Numbered from the stretch's first letter, positions 7,054 through 15,920 are shown. The stretch: DNA of 18,352 nucleotides from Clostridiales bacterium (GCA_012516225.1 JAAYWX010000137.1:1-18352), one strand, 5' to 3'. The notes: a model not told the origin generated them from the sequence alone. Translations and numbers: made by a program.

Positions 7054-8220
7054 ATGGCAAAAAAGGTTGTTGGATTATTGCTCGCACTTGCCATGGTGGC
7101 GGTGATGTTTGTGGCATGTACGCCGGCTCCCGCTCCGGCGCCCGAGGCTCCTTCTCAGGCTGCGCCTGCATCCGAAGCTCCTTCTTCTGAGGCTCCGGCT
7201 TCCGAGGCTCCTGTGGCAGAAGGAAAGCTCGTAGGGCTGACAATGCCGACGAAGTCGCTGCAGAGGTGGAACGAGGACGGCGCTTACGTGAAAGCCGCGC
7301 TGGAAGAAAGGGGCTATAAGGTAGACCTTCAGTATGCCGACAACAAGCAGGAAGTACAGAACTCCCAGATCGAAAACCAGATCACGATGGGCGCAGACAT
7401 TCTCGTTATTGCTTCCATTGACGGCGGCGCGCTGGGCGGTGTGCTGGAGCAGGCAAAGGCAGCGGGCATTCCCGTTATCGCTTACGACCGGCTGCTGACG
7501 AACACCGACAAGTGCGACTACTACGCAACGTTCGACAACTATGGCGTTGGCAAGATGCAGGCCGAGGCTATGGTAAGTGCGCTGGGTCTGGATAAAGGAG
7601 AAAAGGGCCCGTTCAATATTGAAATATTCGGCGGTTCTCCTGACGACAACAACGCCCACATCATCCATCAGGCGCATATGGACGTTATTCAGCCGTATCT
7701 CGACAGCGGTGCTTTGATTATCACTTCGGGCCAGATAGATATGGAGCAGATCGGTATCCAGAACTGGGATTCCGCTACGGCTCAGAAGAGGATGGAAGAC
7801 CTGCTCACCGCTTATTATGCTGACAAGGATGTTAAAGCCGTTCTTTGCTCGAACGACAGTACTGCACATGGCGTCATCGCCGCGCTCAAGAGCGCTGGAT
7901 ACGGCAAACCCGACAAGCCTTACCCGATCGTGACCGGTCAGGACTGCGATAAGATCAACCTGGGTCATATCGAACGTGGCGAGCAGTACATGAGCATTTT
8001 CAAGGACACGCGCATTCTTGCCCAGGAAATCGTCAAGATGGTCGACGCCATCCTCTCTGGGAAAGAGCCGGAGACCAACACCACATATGACAACAAAGTG
8101 ATTCAGGTGCCCACCTTGGGCTGCAAGCTCCAGCTGGTCACCAAAGACAACTGGAAAGAAGTCGTCATCGATTCCGGATATTACAAGATTGAAGATATCC
8201 CGCTTGAAGAGACTGAGTGA
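7054..8220 (+). CDS. chvE: ChvE-like multiple-monosaccharide-binding lipoprotein of an ABC transporter
   Basis: The extracytoplasmic sugar receptor of the transporter encoded by the next two genes. It has 388 aa from ATG 7054, 8 nt after GGAGG; upstream in-frame TTG codons are ignored. A signal peptide (residues 1-21) ends in the lipobox FVAC, so Cys22 should be lipidated. A Pro/Ala/Ser/Glu linker follows to about residue 55, then a type I periplasmic-binding domain. Stretches match the ChvE family as I remember it: GLTMPTKSLQRW, VDLQYADNKQE, QIENQITMGADILVIASIDG, VIAYDRLL, YYATFDNYGVGKMQA, FGGSPDDNNA and a C-terminal GYY. ChvE-type receptors bind several aldoses, including xylose, arabinose, glucose and galactose. 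The pentose context suggests xylose as one ligand. The upstream region has operator-like repeats, and a strong hairpin follows the gene. Confidence 0.92.
   Translation: MAKKVVGLLLALAMVAVMFVACTPAPAPAPEAPSQAAPASEAPSSEAPASEAPVAEGKLVGLTMPTKSLQRWNEDGAYVKAALEERGYKVDLQYADNKQEVQNSQIENQITMGADILVIASIDGGALGGVLEQAKAAGIPVIAYDRLLTNTDKCDYYATFDNYGVGKMQAEAMVSALGLDKGEKGPFNIEIFGGSPDDNNAHIIHQAHMDVIQPYLDSGALIITSGQIDMEQIGIQNWDSATAQKRMEDLLTAYYADKDVKAVLCSNDSTAHGVIAALKSAGYGKPDKPYPIVTGQDCDKINLGHIERGEQYMSIFKDTRILAQEIVKMVDAILSGKEPETNTTYDNKVIQVPTLGCKLQLVTKDNWKEVVIDSGYYKIEDIPLEETE
7141..7215 (+). repeat. five 15-bp units encoding a PEAPS/SEAPA linker
   Basis: Five in-frame 15-bp units encode PEAPS, QAAPA, SEAPS, SEAPA and SEAPV directly after the lipidated Cys. 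They probably form a flexible tether across the cell wall. Such repeats tend to change copy number between strains. Confidence 0.7.
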
Positions 8221-8250
8221 TTATCAGGCAACTGATGCACCGCACCCGCA

Positions 8251-8287
8251 GTTAAAATGGCGGCAGGGTTTCTGCCGCCATTTTAAC
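8251..8287 (+). terminator. perfect 16-bp hairpin between chvE and gguA (attenuator or mRNA stabiliser)
   Basis: The 16-nt arm 8251-8266 (begins GTTAAAATGG) is perfectly complementary to 8272-8287, with loop GGTTT. Only four T stand at the 3' side, within the stem, so termination would be partial. Hairpins in this place commonly protect the binding-protein message or lower expression of the downstream ATPase and permease. Confidence 0.7.
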
Positions 8288-8386
8288 GAGGGTGAGCCTC
8301 TTGGAGTTAAGGCTTATAAGACCGGAATGAGCCGAGGCAGGGGATGAAAACAGCGAAGTCATATTTTGCGGACAAGGAGTGATCGA

Positions 8387-9946
8387 ATGTCGGAGTATAT
8401 CCTGGAAATGGAGAATATTACAAAAGAATTCCCTGGCGTCGTCGCTCTTAAAGATGTGACCTTTAAGGTAAAAAAAGGCGAAATCCATGCGCTTGTCGGC
8501 GAAAACGGGGCGGGTAAATCCACGCTGATGAATGTATTGAGCGGGATACACCCGTACGGCTCGTATACCGGCAAGATCATCTTTAAAGGTGCGGAGTGCA
8601 GGTTCAGGAACATCAGCGAAAGCGAAGCTGCGGGCATTGCCATTATCCATCAGGAACTGGCATTAATCCCTTATCTGACGATAGCGGAAAACATTTTTCT
8701 GGGAAACGAAAGAGCGAAAAACGGCATTATAGACTGGGACGAAACCAACAGAAGAGCCATCGAGCTCATGAAAAAGGTCGGCCTGAAAGAAAAGCATACC
8801 GCGCGCATCAAGGACATAGGCGTGGGCAAGCAGCAGCTTGTTGAGATAGCCAAAGCGCTGTCCAAAAACTGTGAACTGCTGATTCTGGACGAGCCGACCG
8901 CGGCGCTCAATGACGATGATTCCGACCATCTTCTCTCGCTGCTCGAGACGCTGAACAAAGAGCATGGCTTAACGTGCATACTCATTTCTCATAAAATACA
9001 TGAAGTCATAAAAATTGCGCACAACATAACGGTGCTGCGCGACGGCAGAACGATAGAAACGCTGGACAACAGCGGCGAGCCTGTCAGTGAGGGCATTATT
9101 ATAAAGGATATGGTCGGCCGCGAGCTTATGGACCGGTTTCCCAGACACAGCGCAAAGATAGGCGAGATTGGATTTGAAATAAGGGATTGGGTGGTGCACG
9201 ATCCTCTCGACGAGGATAAGGTCGTCATTGACCACGTAAACTTGAACGTTCGCAAAGGCGAGATAGTCGGCCTGGCAGGGCTGATGGGTGCGGGCAGGAC
9301 AGAACTTGCGATGAGCGTATTTGGCAGGGCGTATGGAAAAAAGATCAGCGGTACGCTGATTAAAGACGGCAAAGAGATCGTGCTGCGCAACGTCAGCGAT
9401 GCGATAGCCAATGGCATTGCTTACGTTCCTGAGGACAGGAAAACTTCGGGGCTTATATTGATACAGGATATAAAGCGCAACCTGACTCTTGCCAATTTGA
9501 AAGCGCTCACCCAAAACTTCGTTGTCAACGAAGACGAGGAGATCAAGATTGCAAAAGACTACCGGGAAAAGCTAGACATCAAGTCGTCCAGCGTTTTCCA
9601 GAAAGTGGGCAACCTTTCAGGAGGAAACCAGCAGAAGGTGGTTCTCAGCAAATGGATATTTGCCAATCCTGATGTGCTCATACTCGACGAACCGACGAGG
9701 GGCATAGACGTTGGCGCAAAGTATGAAATATATAAGATCATCATACAGCTGGCCGAAGCCGGAAAATGCGTCATCATGATATCTTCCGAGCTGCCGGAAA
9801 TCCTGGGGATTACAGACCGCTTATATATCATGAATGAAGGCAGAATCGTCGGCGAGATGAAAACGGAAGAGGCGACGCAGGAGGGGATCATGTCTGTAAT
9901 CATACAAAGTTCAGACAGAAGCGACAGGGGGAATCAAAATGCATAA
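8387..9946 (+). CDS. gguA: sugar ABC transporter ATPase, double ABC domain (GguA/MmsA type)
   Basis: The energising subunit of the ChvE transporter, 519 aa, usual for XylG/RbsA/GguA-type fused ATPases. The N-terminal ABC domain has Walker A GENGAGKST (residues 38-46, Lys44), a family-typical altered signature VGKQQ and Walker B LLILDEPTAAL. The C-terminal domain has the usual degenerate Walker A with Arg in place of Lys (GLMGAGRTE, about 298-306), an intact LSGGNQQ signature (about 410) and VLILDEPTRGID (about 430). ATG 8387 is chosen because AAGGAG lies 7 nt upstream; an in-frame TTG at 8366 has no such site. The stop overlaps the permease start by 8 bp, a sign of translational coupling. Family databases also use the symbol mmsA. 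Confidence 0.93.
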   Translation: MSEYILEMENITKEFPGVVALKDVTFKVKKGEIHALVGENGAGKSTLMNVLSGIHPYGSYTGKIIFKGAECRFRNISESEAAGIAIIHQELALIPYLTIAENIFLGNERAKNGIIDWDETNRRAIELMKKVGLKEKHTARIKDIGVGKQQLVEIAKALSKNCELLILDEPTAALNDDDSDHLLSLLETLNKEHGLTCILISHKIHEVIKIAHNITVLRDGRTIETLDNSGEPVSEGIIIKDMVGRELMDRFPRHSAKIGEIGFEIRDWVVHDPLDEDKVVIDHVNLNVRKGEIVGLAGLMGAGRTELAMSVFGRAYGKKISGTLIKDGKEIVLRNVSDAIANGIAYVPEDRKTSGLILIQDIKRNLTLANLKALTQNFVVNEDEEIKIAKDYREKLDIKSSSVFQKVGNLSGGNQQKVVLSKWIFANPDVLILDEPTRGIDVGAKYEIYKIIIQLAEAGKCVIMISSELPEILGITDRLYIMNEGRIVGEMKTEEATQEGIMSVIIQSSDRSDRGNQNA

Positions 9947-11159
9947 GTTTAGGGAATTCATCGACCGTAACATACGGCAATATGGAATGGTTATTGCCCT
10001 GATAGTCATCATGGTGTTTTTTGGCTTTGCGACAAAAGGCAGCCTGATCTGGCCAAGAAACATCTCAATGCTGGTACGGCAAAACACGTATGTTATCGTG
10101 CTGGCAATCGGTATGATGCTCTGCATTTTAACAGGCGGCAACATCGACCTTTCGGTCGGCTCGCTCGTCGCTCTGGTTGGGGCTATGTCGGGGACTTTGT
10201 ACACGACGTTGGGATGGCCCGACTGGCTGGCTATTATACTCAGCCTTCTGACGGGGCTTGTCGCCGGTATGTGGCAGGGCTTCTGGATCGCTTTTGTGAA
10301 GGTGCCGCCGTTTATTACAACGCTGAGCGGCATGCTTGCATTCCGAGGCCTGACCAACATCATACTGCAGGGTTATACGTTGTCGCTGCGCGGCCTTTAT
10401 GAAGTGATCGGCAACGGTTCGCTGCCCGATGTTGCTCCCAATACTGTACGGGATTTTCTGCGCGTCGGAGACCTTCTGAACCTGAAGAACAAGCCGGAAT
10501 TCTTGAATGCAACGACGCTGATTGTCGGGCTTATTCTTTCCATCGCATATGTATTGTTTATAATATTGAACAGAAGAAGCAAGAAGGCGCGCGGGTATGA
10601 AGTCGCTTCGGTGAGGTCGGTCATCGGGAAGGCGATCGCGTTCTTCATTATCATCAACGTTTTCGCATACTGGCTGGCAATGGACGAAGGCATACCGATA
10701 TTGCTGGTCATTGCCGCTGCGCTGTACACGATCTATACCTTTATCACAACCAAGACGATACCCGGACGGCACCTTTACGCGATGGGGGGCAACATAAAGG
10801 CGGCAGAGCTTTCCGGAGTCAATACGAGGAAAATGATGTTCCTTGTATACTCCAACATGGGGCTGCTTGCCGGAATAGCCGGCATCGTGGTTTCGGGAAG
10901 ATTGATGTCCGCTTCGCCTATCGCCGGACAGAACTATGAGCTGGACGCCATAGGCGCATGCTTTATCGGCGGCGCATCCGCTTACGGCGGCGTAGGCACT
11001 ATCTGGGGAGCGATAGTCGGCGGCTTTATCATGGGCGTCATGAACAACGGCATGTCGATAATCGGCTGGGACGTTTTCATGCAGCAGGTATCGAAAGGCC
11101 TGATCGTGTTGTTCGCCGTGGCGTTCGACATGTGGTCGAAATCCAAGTCCAAGATGTAA
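9939..11159 (+). CDS. gguB: sugar ABC transporter permease (GguB/MmsB type)
   Basis: The membrane channel of the transporter, 406 aa with roughly ten hydrophobic helices, BPD_transp_2 family. Family motifs visible are ILTGGNIDLSVGSLVA near residues 64-79, VPPFITTLSGMLAFRG near 125-140, the cytoplasmic coupling segment YAMGGNIKAAELSGVNTRK near 280-298, and GGASAYGGVGTIWGA near 347-361. A hydrophilic insert with a basic cluster (RRSKKARGYE) in the middle fits the slightly long GguB/XylH members. The start overlaps the end of gguA by 8 bp, with AGGGGG upstream inside gguA. A long stem-loop follows the gene. Symbol mmsB is an alternative. Together with chvE and gguA this is a complete importer. 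Confidence 0.92.
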   Translation: MHKFREFIDRNIRQYGMVIALIVIMVFFGFATKGSLIWPRNISMLVRQNTYVIVLAIGMMLCILTGGNIDLSVGSLVALVGAMSGTLYTTLGWPDWLAIILSLLTGLVAGMWQGFWIAFVKVPPFITTLSGMLAFRGLTNIILQGYTLSLRGLYEVIGNGSLPDVAPNTVRDFLRVGDLLNLKNKPEFLNATTLIVGLILSIAYVLFIILNRRSKKARGYEVASVRSVIGKAIAFFIIINVFAYWLAMDEGIPILLVIAAALYTIYTFITTKTIPGRHLYAMGGNIKAAELSGVNTRKMMFLVYSNMGLLAGIAGIVVSGRLMSASPIAGQNYELDAIGACFIGGASAYGGVGTIWGAIVGGFIMGVMNNGMSIIGWDVFMQQVSKGLIVLFAVAFDMWSKSKSKM

Positions 11160-11175
11160 GGCGGTACGTATGGAG

Positions 11176-11214
11176 ATGATAACGCACTAGGCTGCGGCTT
11201 AGTGCTGTTGTCAT
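11176..11214 (+). terminator. long stem-loop after the transporter operon
   Basis: ATGATAAC-GCACTAGGC (11176-11192) pairs with GCTTAGTGC-T-GTTGTCAT (11197-11214) through a TGCG loop, with two G-U pairs and one bulged T. The downstream sequence is AT-rich but lacks a clean T run, so it may be a leaky terminator that partly separates the transporter from the sensor operon. Confidence 0.5.
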
Positions 11215-11233
11215 TTAAATAATAATGGTTTTG

Positions 11234-11242
11234 TGATAAAAT
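11234..11242 (+). promoter_or_regulatory. possible extended -10 promoter of the sensor operon
   Basis: TG-A-TAAAAT (11234-11242) has the TGn extension that can replace a -35 element; no good -35 is seen. The start of transcription would fall near 11249, about 20 nt before the ATG at 11270. Confidence 0.35.
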
Positions 11243-11269
11243 ATAGGTAACTTCACAACAGGTACGCAT

Positions 11270-11815
11270 ATGAAAATAAAAAAGCGCAATATTAACGGCG
11301 CTGACGAGACTATCGTCTTGTATGACCACAGCCTTGAAGCTAAGACATCCCGCTTGGTACTGCTTAAAAAGATTCTTGAAGACGAGCCGTGCGCCACGCT
11401 GATCATTGATACGAACCAGCGCGTGGGGGCGCCATCCATAGAAACTATGGAGCGTTACCTTGAAAAGACGGGTATTGAGCGTATCTCGATACCCGTCAGC
11501 GCCAACCCCGTCAGCTTTTTCGGGCTGACCCTGAAGCGAAAGCGCAGCCAAAGCGAAGAAAAGATGCTGGTTTTCGAGATAACAGACAAGCAGTTTGGGG
11601 AGGAGCTTCTCGGCGTTCTGGAAAACTACGATATCGCAATCGGGCTCGGCAGGCAAAAGCCGCTCGGCGATATATGCGACAAACTGCGCCTAAACATGGC
11701 GGACGTTTTGTTCAACACGGAGTTTTTCAGAGACAGCATATACGATTCGATAGTCTGTTTATCGCTCAGAAGTACGAAGGACATAAAAATACCAACAGAG
11801 GCTGCAGCAAAATGA
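11270..11815 (+). CDS. uncharacterised 181-aa protein at the head of the sugar-sensing operon
   Basis: I do not recognise this protein. It has no signal peptide, membrane helix, cysteine cluster or familiar nucleotide-binding motif, so it is probably cytoplasmic and mixed alpha/beta. Visible segments are a strand-like CATLIIDTNQRVG near residues 42-54, a basic patch LKRKRSQSEE near 88-97, and a C-terminal half with NYDIAIGLGRQKPLGD near 123-138. The ATG at 11270 has only a poor ribosome-binding site (ACAGG). Its stop codon overlaps the start of the next gene as ATGA, so the two proteins are likely made in equal amounts. Position suggests a role in the sensor system, for example a regulator or adaptor, but that is guilt by association. 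The coding frame is well supported by the coupling and by base usage like its neighbours. Confidence 0.75.
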   Translation: MKIKKRNINGADETIVLYDHSLEAKTSRLVLLKKILEDEPCATLIIDTNQRVGAPSIETMERYLEKTGIERISIPVSANPVSFFGLTLKRKRSQSEEKMLVFEITDKQFGEELLGVLENYDIAIGLGRQKPLGDICDKLRLNMADVLFNTEFFRDSIYDSIVCLSLRSTKDIKIPTEAAAK

Positions 11816-12804
11816 AATGGCTTTATAAAACCGTTCTGATTCTGCTGATATTCGCGGTTGCGTCATCGGCGGGGTTTATACTTTATCTTTTTGACAAAAT
11901 CAACAGCGCTTACGGCGATAAGGCCGCTTACGACCTGGGCCGCGGCTTTAAGCACTTTTCACTGATATTAAACTCCGGCGACGAGAAATACTGGCAGGAC
12001 TTTAAAGAAGGAGTCATTGAAGCGGGCAAGGCTTACAACACGGCGATTGAAGTTCACCTCATCTCTGAGCCGGAAAGCAACATCAAAACAGTGGAGTACA
12101 TTAATATAGCGAACAAATCAAAGGTGGACGGCATCATCGTCAACGGCGACAACACTCCCGAATACCTGGACGCGATACTGGCAGCGGCGAAGGGAGGAAT
12201 AAACATAGTCGTCGGGCATGTCGAGTCGGTGGACAGCAGCGGCCTGTATTACGTGGGCACTAATTATTACGCTTACGGGCAGCAGGCGGCGAGACTGATA
12301 GCGCGGGCCGGCGGAGACAAGAAACAGGTAAATGCCGCTGTCATATTGTCCGGTCAGGAAAGCGGAACGGACGCGCAAAGCAATAATATGCTGAACGGGC
12401 TTAAAAAGGAAATTGAGGGCGGCAAGCAGATAAACGTTCTGTGTACGCCTTCGAGAACCAACGCCCTTCTGGGAGCGGAAGACCTGACCAAGAGCATTCT
12501 TTACGAGTATCCCGACGTGGACGTGATTTTCTGCATGAATGATAAGGACACGATGGCAGCCGCTAAGGAAATAGTCAGGCGCGCGCGCGTCGGAGAGGTC
12601 GTGATAGTCGGCACCGACTACACGGAAGAGATGAAATACTACATGGATATAGGTGTGATATACGGCGTTATTGACCGCAACGGGTACAGCGCCGGAAGAA
12701 AAAGCGTAGAGGTACTGAGCAACGCGGCAAATACATTCCAGACAGACTGCGTATACATTGAAACGGAAATTGTGACAACCATAAACGCTGACGAGCAGAA
12801 TTAA
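11812..12804 (+). CDS. membrane-anchored sugar-binding protein, likely sensory partner of the kinase
   Basis: 330 aa from ATG 11812, which overlaps the previous stop by 4 bp. A single hydrophobic helix (about residues 7-27, after MKWLYK) has no lipobox Cys or obvious cleavage site, so it should act as an uncleaved anchor with the rest outside the cell. The remainder is a type I periplasmic-binding domain of the ribose/xylose class (Peripla_BP_4): HFSLILNSGDEKYW, VDGIIVNGDNTPEYLDAI, GTNYYAYGQQAARLI, ILSGQESGTDAQSN, VIFCMNDKDTMAAAKEI and VVIVGTDYTEEM. No transporter genes follow; a histidine kinase starts 4 bp downstream. In known three-component systems such an orphan binding protein presents the ligand to a YesM/LytS-type kinase, and I infer the same here. 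The bound sugar is not known. Confidence 0.85.
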   Translation: MKWLYKTVLILLIFAVASSAGFILYLFDKINSAYGDKAAYDLGRGFKHFSLILNSGDEKYWQDFKEGVIEAGKAYNTAIEVHLISEPESNIKTVEYINIANKSKVDGIIVNGDNTPEYLDAILAAAKGGINIVVGHVESVDSSGLYYVGTNYYAYGQQAARLIARAGGDKKQVNAAVILSGQESGTDAQSNNMLNGLKKEIEGGKQINVLCTPSRTNALLGAEDLTKSILYEYPDVDVIFCMNDKDTMAAAKEIVRRARVGEVVIVGTDYTEEMKYYMDIGVIYGVIDRNGYSAGRKSVEVLSNAANTFQTDCVYIETEIVTTINADEQN

Positions 12805-12808
12805 GGCT

Positions 12809-14314
12809 ATGAGAAAGTTAGGCAAAAAACTGTTCAAAAGCATAAAAACGAGGGTTATCGTATTCTTTCTGCTGACGACGGTACTGACAAGCGCGACGAG
12901 TATCCTTATTCTGGGCCTCTCAAGCAACACGATAGAGAAGATGGACGACATGTTTTCCGCAAACGTGGAGCTTGAAGAGTTTTTAAACGATATGCGCAAA
13001 GTCAATACGCAACTGACGGATTATCTCGTGACCGACGATTCGGACAGCCTTCTGAACTATTACTTTTACAGAGACGCATTTACGGAAAAAGCGAATAAGC
13101 TGTTTGACGAATCGCAGGGCATATACAACCAGGACGACCTGATATACAAGGATATTGCCTATATGGTCAAATCGTTCGTCGAGGAAACGGACAAGGCGGC
13201 GGAAGCCAAGAGCATAAACGACGCGGACGAATATATGGCCAGATATGCGGAGGCCACCAAGATATCCGGGTATATACAGACGTGGACGGACAAGCTGAAT
13301 CTCAGCATTCTGGACGTAAATACGGCGCAGTACCTGAGCATGTCGGAGGATCTGAAAAACCTGCGCACGGCAAACCTGGTGCTGTTGCTGTCTGTCATCG
13401 GGCTTAACGTCATGGTGATATCGTACCTGGTGTATAACATGACAAAGCCGATCATAAAGCTGGCGCATTCCGCTGAAGAAATGTCGAAGGGCAACTTTGA
13501 CGCCGACGACGTGGTGGTGCACTCCGAAGATGAATTGAGCATCATGGCCAACGCGTTCAACACGATGAAGCACAGCATAAGAAAATACATAGACGAGCTT
13601 CACAACAAAGCCGATACCGAATCCATGCTGCTCGAACAGCAGATAGAGAACTTGAAGATTCAATCGCTGCTGGCCAACGCGGAGATGAAAGCGCTGCAGA
13701 TGCAGATAAACCCGCATTTTCTGTTCAATACGCTCAACGCGGGCGTACAGCTCGCGACTCTGGAGGGCGCGGAAAGGACGGCGAACTTTCTCCACGATAT
13801 TGCAAAGATTTTCCGGTATAACGTCAAGAGTCTGGACAGGAAGGTCAAGATAAAGGATGAAATAGATACTGTACGGGCATACAGCAACCTGTTCCAGGTC
13901 CGCTTCGGAGACATCATTAAATTCGATTACAGTATAGACTTGAGCCTATTGAATATAGATGTGCCGCCGCTCATTATTCAGCCGCTTGTGGAGAACGCGG
14001 TTATTCACGGCATAGGAGAAAAAGAATCGGGCGGAGAGGTATACATTTCTCTTGAAAGAGGAGAAATGGGCGTATACATAAGCGTTCAGGACAACGGCGT
14101 CGGCATGAACGAGGATACGGTGCAAAAGATACTCGGATGTCATGTGTTCGAGAGCGAAAAATCGGGCCATACCACGGGCATAGGCCTGTATAACGTGGTG
14201 CAGAGGTTAAGGCTGTTCTTTGACTGCGAAGACGTGATAGCGGTGGAAAGCGAACCGGGCAAGGGAACCAAAGTCACGCTCATCATCCCTTTCCCCAAGG
14301 ACATGGCAAACTGA
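12809..14314 (+). CDS. YesM-like sensor histidine kinase
   Basis: A membrane histidine kinase of the His_kinase (YesM/LytS) class, 501 aa. TM1 spans about residues 14-36 and TM2 about 189-209, with a 150-residue, mostly helical, acidic extracellular domain between them. A HAMP domain follows (210-262) with the DELSIMANAFN segment, then a coiled-coil stretch (265-300). The phospho-accepting His303 lies in QINPHFLFNTLN. The ATPase part shows the N box PLVENAVIHG (Asn396), DNGVGM (428-433) and GIGLYNVVQRL (457-467). All catalytic motifs are intact. The ATG lies 4 bp after the anchored binding protein, with only AAGG close upstream, which points to translational coupling. The extracellular domain is too small to be a sugar-binding fold itself, consistent with sensing through a binding-protein partner. 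Confidence 0.93.
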   Translation: MRKLGKKLFKSIKTRVIVFFLLTTVLTSATSILILGLSSNTIEKMDDMFSANVELEEFLNDMRKVNTQLTDYLVTDDSDSLLNYYFYRDAFTEKANKLFDESQGIYNQDDLIYKDIAYMVKSFVEETDKAAEAKSINDADEYMARYAEATKISGYIQTWTDKLNLSILDVNTAQYLSMSEDLKNLRTANLVLLLSVIGLNVMVISYLVYNMTKPIIKLAHSAEEMSKGNFDADDVVVHSEDELSIMANAFNTMKHSIRKYIDELHNKADTESMLLEQQIENLKIQSLLANAEMKALQMQINPHFLFNTLNAGVQLATLEGAERTANFLHDIAKIFRYNVKSLDRKVKIKDEIDTVRAYSNLFQVRFGDIIKFDYSIDLSLLNIDVPPLIIQPLVENAVIHGIGEKESGGEVYISLERGEMGVYISVQDNGVGMNEDTVQKILGCHVFESEKSGHTTGIGLYNVVQRLRLFFDCEDVIAVESEPGKGTKVTLIIPFPKDMAN

Positions 14315-14330
14315 CAAAAAGGAGGTTTGA

Positions 14331-15920
14331 ATGCCTATGTACACTCTTATGGTATGTGACGACGAACAGATAGTCATTGAATCTGTCAAGCATATCGTTG
14401 AAAAAGAATTCAAGAATATACGGGTTATCGAAACCGCGAGGTCGGGAAGGGAAGCGATAGAGAAGACAAGGACGATGCGGCCGGACATAATCCTTACCGA
14501 TATCAAGATGCCGGGCATAAGCGGCCTTGAAGCGGTCAAGGAGATAAAGAGGGTGCATAACGACGTCAAGTTCGTCATAGTGTCCGTATACGAATATTTC
14601 GAGTACGCCAAGCAGGCGGTTGAGCTCGGCGTCAGCGAATACCTCATAAAGCCGGTCAAAAAAGCAAGCCTTGTGGAAACTTTAACGCGCATAGCGCGCC
14701 AGCTCGACGAAGAAAGGAAGAAATACGACCAGGAGCTGGATACGAGAGAAAAGATAGGGAAAATGATGACTGTGGTGGAGCACGGCTTCATATATTCGTT
14801 TTTGCTCTCCCAGCCGCACAAAACGGACATAGGTCGGTATAAGAAGGATTTCTTCGACATGCAAAACAACTCGGGATACATATTTATCATGACGTTTAAA
14901 AAGAAAGGCGAGCACGGCGGCGGCAAGCAGCTGGGCGACGCGGCCGAGAGCGAGTTCTACACGTATTTTAAGGACGCTTTAAAGTGCAAAAGCAAATGCA
15001 TCGTGGGGCCGGTCATGCTGGACAGGGTGGTAGTCTACATGGAGCAGAGCGTAGAGGACCCATACCAGCAGCGGGTCCAGGCCATAGCCTGCCTTGAAGA
15101 GATCGTGAACGCCATGGAGAAAAAATATGACATGGACTTCAGGGTGGGTATAGGAAAGGTGCACAGAGACCAGGATATCATGATGTCTTATCAGGAGGCG
15201 CTCAAAGCGCTGCACTGCAAGGAAGGCGGAAAGATACTGCACATAGACGACATTGCGCCGGGCACGAGCGACGACATGTTCGAGATACTTGCGGTGGAGC
15301 ATAAGCTCATAGAGTACATAGAAGCGGGAGACGTGCAGCGGTGTTTAACGCAGCTCGCGGATATCTTCAGGAAATTCCCCGATTTTTTCGAGCAGGAGAG
15401 GCTGCGATACAGCATCGTGGAAATGATGGTCGCCGCGCACAGAATAGCGATACAAAGCGGTATGGGCGACGACAGCAGCCTGGAGTACGGCCAATATTTA
15501 AAGCAGATATTAAACTGCCGCACAAAGGATGAATTCGAACAGATGTGCATCGAAAAGATAAGCCTGATAGCCGGAAAGATAAGCATTAACAAGAAAAAGG
15601 CGATAAGCAACATCATAGACAGGGCGAACAAGATAATCGAAGAACGGTTTAACCAGGAGCTCACGCTGGACGAAATATCCAAAGAGCTGTGCATTAGCCC
15701 GCAGTATTTCAGCAGGCTTTACAAGAGCGAGATGGGCATCAATTTCATTGAAAAGCTTACCGAGGTCAGGATCAGAAACGCGAAAAAGCTGATGAAGGAA
15801 ACTGAACATACCGTAAAAGAGATATGTTTTATGTCAGGATATTGCGATCCCAACTATTTCAGCAGGTTGTTTAAAAAGCATGAAGGAGTATCTCCGTCGG
15901 AGTATCTTAAACGAATCTAA
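14331..15920 (+). CDS. YesN-like response regulator, REC plus AraC-type DNA-binding domain
   Basis: The cognate transcription regulator of the kinase, 529 aa. The REC domain (1-120) has the acidic pair Asp10/Asp11, phospho-acceptor Asp57 in ILTDIKMPG, Ser85 and Lys107 in YLIKP, so it should be phosphorylated normally. A long middle region (about 125-420) of the kind seen in YesN proteins follows, including a helical segment after the REC domain. The C-terminus (about 425-529) carries two helix-turn-helix motifs of the AraC family: LTLDEISKELCISPQYFSRLYK and VKEICFMSGYCDPNYFSRLFK. ATG 14331 follows AAAGGAGG by 5 nt; ATG 14337 is less well placed. It lies 16 bp after the kinase. The likely target is the chvE control region, where direct and inverted repeats occur, and possibly its own operon. 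Confidence 0.93.
   Translation: MPMYTLMVCDDEQIVIESVKHIVEKEFKNIRVIETARSGREAIEKTRTMRPDIILTDIKMPGISGLEAVKEIKRVHNDVKFVIVSVYEYFEYAKQAVELGVSEYLIKPVKKASLVETLTRIARQLDEERKKYDQELDTREKIGKMMTVVEHGFIYSFLLSQPHKTDIGRYKKDFFDMQNNSGYIFIMTFKKKGEHGGGKQLGDAAESEFYTYFKDALKCKSKCIVGPVMLDRVVVYMEQSVEDPYQQRVQAIACLEEIVNAMEKKYDMDFRVGIGKVHRDQDIMMSYQEALKALHCKEGGKILHIDDIAPGTSDDMFEILAVEHKLIEYIEAGDVQRCLTQLADIFRKFPDFFEQERLRYSIVEMMVAAHRIAIQSGMGDDSSLEYGQYLKQILNCRTKDEFEQMCIEKISLIAGKISINKKKAISNIIDRANKIIEERFNQELTLDEISKELCISPQYFSRLYKSEMGINFIEKLTEVRIRNAKKLMKETEHTVKEICFMSGYCDPNYFSRLFKKHEGVSPSEYLKRI

Noticed and set aside
7075..7968. 297-aa open frame on the minus strand inside chvE
   Set aside because: It is fully antisense to a clear ChvE gene, has no ribosome-binding site and shows Arg/Ser-rich low-complexity typical of shadow frames.
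10128..10772. 214-aa minus-strand frame inside gguB
   Set aside because: Shadow of the permease gene; charged, without motifs or start signals.
12118..13795. Two long minus-strand frames (295 and 270 aa) across the binding protein and kinase genes
   Set aside because: They are antisense to genes with intact domain motifs and are rich in His, Arg and Val without any recognisable domain.
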